From UBA1351 sp964627665 (GTDB lineage: Bacteria > Bacillota > Clostridia > Lachnospirales > Vallitaleaceae), in contig CAZVKG010000010.1 of the NCBI GenBank assembly GCA_964627665.1, positions 1-64,000 of the forward strand: a DNA stretch of 64,000 nucleotides, written 5' to 3'. The position numbers were made by a program, and so were the translations under genes. This document shows positions 8,767-15,598 of this stretch, piece by piece (position 1 is the stretch's first letter; the number at the start of each line of letters is the position of its first letter). The notes under the pieces were generated by a model. It was not told the DNA's origin, made no database searches, and worked only from the letters and a program-made list of their open reading frames with translations.

Positions 8767-8837
8767 CTATTCACCTTCTCCATCTCAGATTCATTGTCTC
8801 TTTATTATAATACAAAATATGTGAAGAAACAAGGTCC

Positions 8838-9707
8838 TTATATACGCTTAAACAAATCGCGATATGCCATGAGTTTACTTCGATCTTTGAATAAATCTTG
8901 GATGTCTTCTTGGTCTAATAACTTACTGTCATGAATACCTTTTAGAAGCTTTTCATAAATTTCTTGATAGGTCTGACCATCTTCATCTAGCGTTAATCCA
9001 TGAACATATATCTTGTCTTTTCGCGCTATCTTAAATGGTTCTCGAATTTCATCAAATACATGACGAATTTTATTCTCCACTTCTACCAAAGAATTCTTGG
9101 GCGTAAAGGGGCATAACACCATATAGGTATGTGCATCATCTTCGGTATAAATCATATCCGTTTCTCGCAAATGCTCTTTTAACATCCCCGAAAAAATATC
9201 TTTTTGCTCATCTGTCATCTCCGTCGGTGAAATCATGACAAAGGATAGGGGATAATTTCCACGTGTTGCTCGGTTAATCTCAACGCGTACAGCATCATGT
9301 AGATTTTCAGGAAAAACAGTGTTTTCCTTGGCCTCTGGAGTCATCTTATTCATCAATGAGATGATCTTACGCTTCAATGAATCCAACGCAACCGGATGCG
9401 TCATCAAATCATCGATTTTAATTTTTTGACTTTCATCAATATATCGAATGGCGTACTTAGGGTATATGGCCAATATTTTCCAGCCTTTTTCCTTAATCGA
9501 TTTTAAGCGTGCATATTCTTCATCTGCAACATCACCTGTGAATTCATAAATAAACACACGATTTCCTTCTGTATACAGTTGCAATTTAAAGCTCAGTTCT
9601 TCTTCTTCAAAGCACTCCATAAATTGTACTTGTAGATGGGTTAGTATACTGATTATATTCCGCTTTATTTGATAATCTCGTATAAATATTAAGATTTTTC
9701 CATTCAT
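8838..9707 (-). CDS. Degenerate receiver plus GGDEF-like protein
   Basis: A 289-residue protein. Residues 1-115 look like a response-regulator-type alpha/beta domain (ILIFIRDYQIKR..., then KILAIYP), but I cannot identify the phosphoacceptor Asp. Residues 140-260 resemble a GGDEF fold: INRATRGNYPLSFVMISP corresponds to the first strand, and DDAHTYMVLCPFT sits where GGDEF should be. The G-G-D/E-E-F residues are absent, so it is unlikely to synthesise c-di-GMP. It may bind nucleotide or act as a scaffold. It is followed by the PilZ gene on the same strand. This fold assignment is by eye and only moderately secure. Confidence 0.55.
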   Translation of the reverse strand: MNGKILIFIRDYQIKRNIISILTHLQVQFMECFEEEELSFKLQLYTEGNRVFIYEFTGDVADEEYARLKSIKEKGWKILAIYPKYAIRYIDESQKIKIDDLMTHPVALDSLKRKIISLMNKMTPEAKENTVFPENLHDAVRVEINRATRGNYPLSFVMISPTEMTDEQKDIFSGMLKEHLRETDMIYTEDDAHTYMVLCPFTPKNSLVEVENKIRHVFDEIREPFKIARKDKIYVHGLTLDEDGQTYQEIYEKLLKGIHDSKLLDQEDIQDLFKDRSKLMAYRDLFKRI

Positions 9708-9718
9708 TTTATCACCCT

Positions 9719-9771
9719 CTTTAAGGTTAGTATATACTATTATATCGACACATATAGCAATAACCTTAAAG
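9719..9771. repeat. Perfect 11-bp inverted repeat upstream of the degenerate GGDEF gene
   Basis: CTTTAAGGTTA at 9719-9729 and its exact complement at 9761-9771, separated by 31 bp that include a TATAAT on the minus strand. It sits directly before the gene starting at 9707 and could be an operator or a hairpin in the mRNA leader. Confidence 0.5.
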
Positions 9772-9775
9772 GTAA

Positions 9776-10402
9776 TTATGCAAGGAATGGATTCATCATT
9801 TTTTCTTCACCAATCGTCGTTACCGAACCGTGTCCCGGATATACGCGCGTTTCATCCGGTAGCGTCAATAACTTGTTTTTTACATTTTCCCTTAAATCTG
9901 TATCTGGACCATTGTAATAAGCTGATGTTCCTATCGTTCGATAAAAAAGGGTATCTCCTGATATCAATAATTGATTTTCTTCATTATAGAAACAGACGCT
10001 ATAACTTGTGTGACCGGGAACAACAATCAAGGTAAATTTAGTAAATCCTACATCTAATACTTCCTCTCCATCCAAATCAATGTCTGCATCAAAAAATTGA
10101 TTTTCATGTTGTTTCTTAGCACCGGCTTCCATTTCTGCTTTTTCCACTCCATGCATACACACTTTTGGTGACTGTCCCTTTTCCCTTAAGGCCATTAGCA
10201 AATCTTTTACGCCACCTACATGGTCAAAATGCCCGTGTGTGATAAGTATATGGGTGATATTAAGACCTTCTTCCGAAATCGCATCAAGAATCTTAGTGCT
10301 TTTGGCACCTGGATCCACAACAATTCCATTATGTGTGGATTCATCCCATATAATCATACAATTCGTTTGCAAAAAACTGACTTCAATTGTTCTTATCTTC
10401 AT
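9776..10402 (-). CDS. MBL-fold metallo-hydrolase (YcbL/glyoxalase II-like)
   Basis: A 208-residue metallo-beta-lactamase-fold hydrolase. The zinc motif THGHFDHVGG (HxHxDH) is complete, with the later ligands in VVPGHT, SGDTLF and VYPGHG. The short length and lack of a C-terminal extension fit the YcbL-type group rather than full glyoxalase II. The reaction is probably thioester or related hydrolysis, but the substrate is not determined by sequence. It lies between trxB (31-bp gap) and the degenerate GGDEF gene, and may be cotranscribed with trxB. Confidence 0.85.
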   Translation of the reverse strand: MKIRTIEVSFLQTNCMIIWDESTHNGIVVDPGAKSTKILDAISEEGLNITHILITHGHFDHVGGVKDLLMALREKGQSPKVCMHGVEKAEMEAGAKKQHENQFFDADIDLDGEEVLDVGFTKFTLIVVPGHTSYSVCFYNEENQLLISGDTLFYRTIGTSAYYNGPDTDLRENVKNKLLTLPDETRVYPGHGSVTTIGEEKMMNPFLA

Positions 10403-10433
10403 GTTCTCCTCCGTTAGTTATCTTGCTCTATGA

Positions 10434-11342
10434 CTAAATAAAACGCTCTGCGCTATAAACAGCTGTTGCTCCATCCCCACAAGCAGTAATAACTTGACGT
10501 AATGATTTTTGTCGCAAGTCTCCTGCTGCAAATACACCTTCAATATTGGTCATACAGTTTTCACCGGTTGCAATATAACCACCTTGGTCCATATCGACTT
10601 TTCCGCGTACGAACTCTGTGTTCGGATTACTTCCCACAGCTATAAATACGCCATCTGCATCAATCTGTCGGCTATCGCCTGTTTTTTTATTCATAATTTC
10701 TGCTTTATTGACAAATTGGTCGCCTTCAATTTTTATCAACTCACTGTCCCAAATAACCTCAACGTTTTCAAGTTCAAAAAGTTTTTCCTGAAGAACTTTA
10801 ACCGCTCTTAGTTCATCACGACGATGAACAAGGTAGACTTTTTCACACATCCTGGCTAGATAAATGGCATCTTCAACAGCAACATCTCCACCTCCGACAA
10901 CCATTGTCGTCTTATTACGATAAAACGCTCCGTCACAGGTCGCACAATAAGACACACCACGCCCCGAAAAAGCTTCTTCGCCTTCAATTCCTAATTTTTT
11001 CCATGTCGCGCCCATAGCAAGAATAACTGTCTTTGCTTGATATGTATTTGCAGATGTTTTCACTGTCTTAATCGTTTCATTTAAAAGTACATCCTCAACA
11101 TCTTCTGTCTTAATCTCAATACCAAAGTGTGTCACATGCTCTTGCATCATGGTTGTAAGCTCAAATCCTGATGCCGTTTTAATTCCCGGATAGTTTTCGA
11201 TCTCATATGTATTGGTAATCTGTCCGCCCGGAAATGCTTTTTCTAATATAACAAACTTCATCTGTGCCCGACTTGCATAAATCGCTGCTGTCATCCCTGC
11301 CGGTCCAGCTCCGATAATGACTAAATCTAATACTTCGCTCAT
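10434..11342 (-). CDS. trxB: Thioredoxin-disulfide reductase
   Basis: FAD/NADPH flavoenzyme that reduces thioredoxin in the cytoplasm. It has 302 residues, normal for low-molecular-weight TrxB. The N-terminal FAD dinucleotide motif is VIIGAGPAG, the redox centre is C133-A-T-C136, the NADPH motif is VVGGGDVAVEDA, and the C-terminal FAD motif is GVFAAGDLRQ. I took the ATG at 11342, 5 nt after GGAGG, over a GTG 12 nt upstream. Thioredoxin itself is not adjacent. It is divergently oriented from pflB, and the roughly 190-bp spacer carries promoters for both genes. Confidence 0.95.
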   Translation of the reverse strand: MSEVLDLVIIGAGPAGMTAAIYASRAQMKFVILEKAFPGGQITNTYEIENYPGIKTASGFELTTMMQEHVTHFGIEIKTEDVEDVLLNETIKTVKTSANTYQAKTVILAMGATWKKLGIEGEEAFSGRGVSYCATCDGAFYRNKTTMVVGGGDVAVEDAIYLARMCEKVYLVHRRDELRAVKVLQEKLFELENVEVIWDSELIKIEGDQFVNKAEIMNKKTGDSRQIDADGVFIAVGSNPNTEFVRGKVDMDQGGYIATGENCMTNIEGVFAAGDLRQKSLRQVITACGDGATAVYSAERFI

Positions 11343-11377
11343 AATAACCTCCACTATAACTTAAAATCATCCTCTTT

Positions 11378-11406
11378 ATTATATCATATTCAAATCATTA
11401 TGCGAA
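11378..11406 (-). promoter_or_regulatory. Promoter of trxB
   Basis: On the minus strand, TATAAT at 11378-11383 and a weak TTCGCA -35 at 11401-11406, 17 bp apart. Confidence 0.5.
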
Positions 11407-11433
11407 TAAAAATAACTATTGGAAAATGCGATT

Positions 11434-11452
11434 AAGAATAATTATCATTATC
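11434..11452. promoter_or_regulatory. Fur-box-like sequence between trxB and pflB
   Basis: Read on the minus strand, GATAATGATAATTATTCTT matches 16 of 19 positions of the classical Fur box GATAATGATAATCATTATC. It lies just upstream of the pflB -35. AT-rich spacers can produce chance matches, so this is a candidate only. Confidence 0.4.
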
Positions 11453-11464
11453 CGATAAAAACCC

Positions 11465-11493
11465 TTGACGTGTATACAGTATACATATATAAT
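11465..11493 (+). promoter_or_regulatory. pflB promoter with an embedded palindromic operator
   Basis: TTGACG at 11465-11470 and TATAAT at 11488-11493 with 17-bp spacing, close to consensus. The spacer contains the perfect palindrome TGTATACAGTATACA (11471-11485). A repressor bound there would block RNA polymerase directly. Confidence 0.75.
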
Positions 11494-11535
11494 GTAATTA
11501 TAACAATGATTAATGTTTTAAAGGAGGAATATTTA

Positions 11536-13767
11536 ATGAATTCTGCATGGAATGATTTTAACAAAGGGAGTTGGACAACAAGCATTAATGTTCGAGATTT
11601 TATACTTAGAAATTTTACGCCATATAAAGGCGATGATTCATTTTTAGCATCCGCTACAGAAAATACAACAAAACTATGGAAACAAGTGAGTAAACTTATG
11701 CTTGAAGAACGGGATAAAGGGATCCTAGATGCCGAAACAAAGGTACCGTCTTCAATCGTTTCACACGGCCCCGGATATCTTGACAAATCTATCGAAAAAA
11801 TTGTCGGATTTCAAACAGACGCTCCACTAAAGCGTGGTATTATGCCATTTGGTGGTATCCGTGTTGTTGAGAATGCTTTAGATTCATATGGTTACCAACT
11901 CGATCCGAATACAAAAGAAATTTTTACAAAATATCGTAAAACGCATAATGATGGTGTTTTTGATGCCTATACAGAAGACATGCGTAACGCCCGCCGAACG
12001 GGAGTTATTACAGGGCTTCCTGACGCATATGGACGTGGTCGTATTATCGGAGATTATCGTCGCGTCGCTTTATATGGCGTTGACCGATTAATTGAAGAAA
12101 AAACAGCTTCCAAAAAGCAACTTGAAATGGATTATATGGAAGAAAATGTCATTATTCTTCGCGAAGAACTATCCGAACAAATCAAAGCCTTAAAAGAACT
12201 AAAACAAATGGCTGAAAGTTATGGCTATGATGTCAGCCTCCCAGCTACAAATGCTCAAGAAGCGATTCAGTGGACATACTTTGGTTATCTTGCTGCCATC
12301 AAAGAACAAGACGGAGCTGCAATGAGTCTTGGTCGTGTATCCACCTTCTTAGATATTTATATCCAACGTGATCTTGATTTGGGTATCTTAACCGAAACAG
12401 ATGCTCAAGAGCTTGTTGATCACTTTGTTATTAAGCTTCGTATGGTTCGTTTCCTTAGAACGCCTTCATATAATGACTTATTCTCCGGAGACCCAACTTG
12501 GGTAACAGAATCCATCGGTGGTGTAGCTATTGACGGTCGTCCCCTTGTAACAAAAACAAGTTACCGTGTATTACATACATTATACACATTAGGACCGGCT
12601 CCGGAACCAAACTTAACCGTTTTATGGTCTGAACAATTACCAGACGCATTCAAACGGTTTGTTGCCAAGGTATCTATTGATACCTCATCAATTCAATATG
12701 AAAATGATGACTTAATGCGACCGACCTATGGTGATGATTATGGTATTGCTTGTTGTGTATCTGCCATGCCCATCGGAAAACAAATGCAGTTTTTCGGGGC
12801 ACGTGCAAACTTAGCAAAAGCACTCCTTTATGCAATTAACGGTGGTGTTGATGAAAAAAACGGTACACAAGTCGCTCCAATGTTTGCTCCAATTACTGCC
12901 GATGTTCTTGATTATGATGAAGTCATGGCAAAATTTGATCAAATCCTTGATTGGTTATCTCAATTATATATTAACACCTTAAACATTATTCATTATATGC
13001 ACGATAAATACGCCTATGAAAAACTTCAAATGGCTCTTCATGACCGTGATGTTCTTCGTACATCGGCTTGTGGTATTGCCGGATTATCTGTTGTAGCCGA
13101 CTCATTATCTGCTATCAAGCACTCGACTGTAAAAGTCATTCGTAATGAAGCCGGTCTTGCTGTTGACTATGAAGTTGAGCCAAACAGCTATCCTGCATAT
13201 GGGAATAACGACGATAACGTTGACCTTATTGCAACAGATATCGTTAAACTCTTCATGAATAAATTACGTAAGCACAAAACATATCGTGATTCAGTTCCGA
13301 CAATGAGTATTTTAACGATTACTTCAAACGTTGTTTACGGTAAGAAAACAGGCTCAACACCTGACGGACGAAAAGCCGGCGATCCATTTGCTCCAGGTGC
13401 TAACCCAATGCATGGCCGTGACCTTAACGGTGCCATTGCATCCATGGCTTCTGTTGCAAAAATTCCATTCGAGCATGCAGAAGATGGTATTAGCTACACA
13501 TTCTCTATCGTACCAAAAGCTTTAGGTAAAGATATGGATATGCGTGTAACCAATCTTGTTGGCATGCTTGACGGATACTTCCATGATGGTGGTCATCACA
13601 TTAACGTTAATGTTTTTGACAAAGAGACTCTTATTGATGCCATGGATCATCCGGAACAATATCCACAATTAACAATTCGCGTATCTGGTTATGCTGTTAA
13701 TTTTGTAAAATTAACCCGCGAGCAACAACTTGATGTTATCAACCGTACTTTCCACGAACGCGCATAG
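11536..13767 (+). CDS. pflB: Formate C-acetyltransferase (pyruvate formate-lyase)
   Basis: Glycyl-radical enzyme converting pyruvate and CoA to acetyl-CoA and formate in anaerobic fermentation. It has 743 residues from the ATG at 11536, which follows AAGGAGG; the frame is open upstream but has no ribosome binding site. The catalytic pair Cys406-Cys407 lies in GIACCVSAM, and the radical Gly718 in RVSGYAVNF near the C-terminus, matching the authentic PFL pattern rather than glycerol or choline homologues. It is followed 22 bp later by its activase. Regulation probably acts through the promoter palindrome. The absence of a Rex consensus box is notable for a fermentation gene. Confidence 0.97.
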   Translation: MNSAWNDFNKGSWTTSINVRDFILRNFTPYKGDDSFLASATENTTKLWKQVSKLMLEERDKGILDAETKVPSSIVSHGPGYLDKSIEKIVGFQTDAPLKRGIMPFGGIRVVENALDSYGYQLDPNTKEIFTKYRKTHNDGVFDAYTEDMRNARRTGVITGLPDAYGRGRIIGDYRRVALYGVDRLIEEKTASKKQLEMDYMEENVIILREELSEQIKALKELKQMAESYGYDVSLPATNAQEAIQWTYFGYLAAIKEQDGAAMSLGRVSTFLDIYIQRDLDLGILTETDAQELVDHFVIKLRMVRFLRTPSYNDLFSGDPTWVTESIGGVAIDGRPLVTKTSYRVLHTLYTLGPAPEPNLTVLWSEQLPDAFKRFVAKVSIDTSSIQYENDDLMRPTYGDDYGIACCVSAMPIGKQMQFFGARANLAKALLYAINGGVDEKNGTQVAPMFAPITADVLDYDEVMAKFDQILDWLSQLYINTLNIIHYMHDKYAYEKLQMALHDRDVLRTSACGIAGLSVVADSLSAIKHSTVKVIRNEAGLAVDYEVEPNSYPAYGNNDDNVDLIATDIVKLFMNKLRKHKTYRDSVPTMSILTITSNVVYGKKTGSTPDGRKAGDPFAPGANPMHGRDLNGAIASMASVAKIPFEHAEDGISYTFSIVPKALGKDMDMRVTNLVGMLDGYFHDGGHHINVNVFDKETLIDAMDHPEQYPQLTIRVSGYAVNFVKLTREQQLDVINRTFHERA

Positions 13768-13789
13768 ATTTTTTTAAGGAGGTTTGATT

Positions 13790-14521
13790 ATGGCAAAGAT
13801 TCATTCCATCGAAACTTGCGGAACCGTTGACGGACCAGGCATTCGTTTTGTCGTATTCACCCAAGGATGCCCACTACGTTGTAAATATTGTCATAATCCA
13901 GATACTTGGATTATGAAAGACGGAAAAGACACCTCCATAGACCACTTAGTTGAAGAAGCATTAAAATATAAATCCTATATGAACTATTCCGGTGGCGGCG
14001 TCACTGTCACCGGAGGAGAACCTCTGTTACAGCTCGATTTTGTCAAAGATTTTTTTACCCGCCTAAAAAAACACGGTATACACACTGCAATTGACACCTC
14101 CGGCTATATTTTCAATGACAAAGTCAAAGAGATTCTCGATTTAACCGACCTAGTATTACTTGATATCAAGCACTTTGATCCAGAAAAATACAAAAATTTA
14201 ACCGGGGTTGAACTCGCACCCACTTTAAAATTCTTAGACTATTTACGCGAAAAAGATATTCATACATGGATTCGCTACGTCCTTGTTCCAAACCTTACGG
14301 ATCAAGAAGATGCAATTAGCGGTTTATCCAAGCATTTAAGCAATTATCCGAATATTGACCGAATTGAACTCCTCCCCTTTCATCAAATGGGTGGATATAA
14401 ATGGAAAGAACTTGGTCTAGATTATTCTCTAAAAAATACACCTGAGCCAAGTTCTGCTCAAATGCAAGGTGCTTATGACCTATTAAAAGCACATAATGAC
14501 CATGTTATTATGAACGAATAA
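13790..14521 (+). CDS. pflA: Pyruvate formate-lyase-activating enzyme (radical SAM)
   Basis: Radical-SAM enzyme that abstracts hydrogen from the PflB glycine to make the active glycyl radical. It has 243 residues from the ATG at 13790 with GGAGG upstream. The [4Fe-4S] motif CPLRCKYCHNP has the CxxxCxxC spacing; SGGGVTVTGGEPLLQ holds the SAM-binding GGE. There is no extra ferredoxin domain, so it is the classical activase type. Reducing electrons would come from ferredoxin or flavodoxin; a small ferredoxin gene follows 81 bp later and is the obvious candidate donor. Confidence 0.96.
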   Translation: MAKIHSIETCGTVDGPGIRFVVFTQGCPLRCKYCHNPDTWIMKDGKDTSIDHLVEEALKYKSYMNYSGGGVTVTGGEPLLQLDFVKDFFTRLKKHGIHTAIDTSGYIFNDKVKEILDLTDLVLLDIKHFDPEKYKNLTGVELAPTLKFLDYLREKDIHTWIRYVLVPNLTDQEDAISGLSKHLSNYPNIDRIELLPFHQMGGYKWKELGLDYSLKNTPEPSSAQMQGAYDLLKAHNDHVIMNE

Positions 14522-14538
14522 ATACAGGAATTTTTATC

Positions 14539-14567
14539 TTGTATTTATCGTTTATATGTTATAAAAT
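14539..14567 (+). promoter_or_regulatory. Possible own promoter of the ferredoxin gene
   Basis: TTGTAT at 14539-14544 and TAAAAT at 14562-14567, 17 bp apart, between pflA and the ferredoxin. It would allow ferredoxin expression independent of pflB. Confidence 0.4.
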
Positions 14568-14602
14568 GAGAATGTTAACAGATTAAGTAGGAGGTGTAAC
14601 GG

Positions 14603-14773
14603 ATGGCTTATATTATTAATGATGATTGTATTTCATGTGGCGCTTGTGAACCAGAATGTCCAACTGGAGCTATTTCAGAAGGCGATTCTATTTACGTAAT
14701 CAACGCTGACGAATGTATCGATTGTGGCGCTTGTGCAGATGTGTGTCCTGTAGATGCTCCTCAACCAGAATAA
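14603..14773 (+). CDS. 2[4Fe-4S] clostridial-type ferredoxin (56 residues)
   Basis: A short gene read directly from the DNA: ATG at 14603 preceded by GTAGGAGGTG, stop TAA at 14771-14773. Two cluster-binding motifs are clear, CISCGACEPECP and CIDCGACADVCP, each CxxCxxCxxxCP, giving a two-cluster bacterial ferredoxin of the usual size. It carries low-potential electrons in the cytoplasm. Being next to pflA suggests it feeds the radical-SAM activase, although ferredoxins of this kind also serve pyruvate oxidoreductase and hydrogenase. A hairpin terminator follows. Confidence 0.95.
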   Translation: MAYIINDDCISCGACEPECPTGAISEGDSIYVINADECIDCGACADVCPVDAPQPE

Positions 14774-14791
14774 TACAAAACGATTAAAGAG

Positions 14792-14826
14792 AAGAGCTAA
14801 TGCATTTGCATGGCTCTTTTTTCTTT
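14792..14826 (+). terminator. Terminator after the ferredoxin gene
   Basis: An AAGAGC/GCTCTT stem with an inner ATGCA/TGCAT stem, followed by TTTTCTTT, 18 bp after the ferredoxin stop codon. Confidence 0.85.
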
Positions 14827-14841
14827 GGGAATTTGTGGTTC

Positions 14842-15049
14842 AAAGTTGAGGAATCATGAGATTATCGCTATTATATGACATACCGATAGGCTTGGAAGTG
14901 GGAGCGTCAGTCACAGAAATATATAGGACTTATCACCTAAAATTTTATTTCAGGCAATAAGTCCTATATACTCCAGTGACTGCAAAACCCATGTATCCAA
15001 ACCTACCGGTATGTCATATCTATCAGTATTTCTATGATTCCTCAACTTT
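14842..15049. repeat. 208-bp near-palindrome (giant imperfect inverted repeat) without a gene
   Basis: This fills most of the 346-bp gene-free stretch between the ferredoxin and FliS-like genes. Arm one (14842-14933) and arm two (14957-15049) are each about 92 nt and complementary along most of their length. The best-conserved blocks are AAAGTTGAGGAATCAT at the outer ends, ATATGACATACCG plus TAGG and TTGGA in the middle, and TATAGGACTTAT near the centre. The 23-nt centre is itself partly paired (CCTAAAAT/ATTTCAGG). There is no ORF or transposase, and I see no clear target-site duplication. It could be a MITE-type element, a structured RNA or a recombination site. Confidence 0.7.
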
Positions 15050-15066
15050 TCGCTAAAGAATAAATT

Positions 15067-15100
15067 AGAAAAAGGAGCTTTGCTAATGCAAGAGCTCCTT
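15067..15100. terminator. Terminator of the flagellin/FliS-like unit
   Basis: An AAGGAGCT/AGCTCCTT stem followed in the minus direction by TTTTTC, 20 bp past the FliS-like stop. The other strand also ends in TTTT, so it may act both ways. Confidence 0.75.
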
Positions 15101-15119
15101 TTATGATTATATTATGATC

Positions 15120-15590
15120 TTAGGCTTTATATCCTCGGTTGGGTTCTGAGTCAACGGATTCGTTGAGGTTTGATTTTCCGTAGGTTAATCCGGCATATAC
15201 TTTTTGTCCGTTTCCGATAACCGGACCTTCATCTTCGACATCGGTTTGTTTCCATCCATCGAGTAGAATCTGTACGATTTTTATGGCTTCCCGAAGGGGT
15301 TCTTGTCGATCTCGAATCTGTGCATCAACGAATAATTTATTCATAAATATATACAAGGCCATCAATTCTTTTGAAATTCCATACTCGAAATTTAAACCAT
15401 CACTTAGTTCTCTTAGCAGTTTTTGGGCCATATGCATAGCTTTTTCAAAGCGAAGCGTGTTTTCAACTTCAAGGCCTTCAATAGCTTCTTCAATTTCTGA
15501 CAGTAGCATCTCATAGTTAATGACTAAGAGTTCTTTGCGACTCGCATTGACTATACGTGTTTGGTATTCTTTGACCAATTCTTTATTCAT
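15120..15590 (-). CDS. FliS-like flagellar export chaperone
   Basis: A 156-residue, mainly helical protein. The N-terminal half resembles FliS: a KEYQTRIVNASRKELLVINYEML start, a long helix around EEAIEGLEVENTLRFEKA, and LLDGWKQT at the end of the FliS-like core (about residue 118). FliS binds the flagellin C-terminus in the cytoplasm, preventing premature polymerisation and guiding export. The last roughly 40 residues are an extra tail not typical of FliS. It lies 8 bp downstream of flagellin, strongly supporting this role. The resemblance is in pattern rather than in a diagnostic motif. Confidence 0.75.
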   Translation of the reverse strand: MNKELVKEYQTRIVNASRKELLVINYEMLLSEIEEAIEGLEVENTLRFEKAMHMAQKLLRELSDGLNFEYGISKELMALYIFMNKLFVDAQIRDRQEPLREAIKIVQILLDGWKQTDVEDEGPVIGNGQKVYAGLTYGKSNLNESVDSEPNRGYKA

Positions 15591-15598
15591 TTAGTCAC

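Noticed and set aside
8838..9707. Active diguanylate cyclase
   Set aside because: The GGDEF signature residues are absent at the aligned position, so activity cannot be claimed.
11400..11500. Rex-binding site upstream of pflB
   Set aside because: No TTGTGAA-type inverted repeat is present. The palindrome there has a different sequence.
11448..11786. A 112-codon minus-strand reading frame opposite the pflB start
   Set aside because: It lies antisense to well-supported pflB coding sequence and its promoter, has no ribosome binding site and no recognisable protein features.
14842..15049. CRISPR array or insertion sequence as explanation of the palindrome
   Set aside because: There are only two mirrored arms rather than several direct repeats with spacers, and no transposase or clear target-site duplication.
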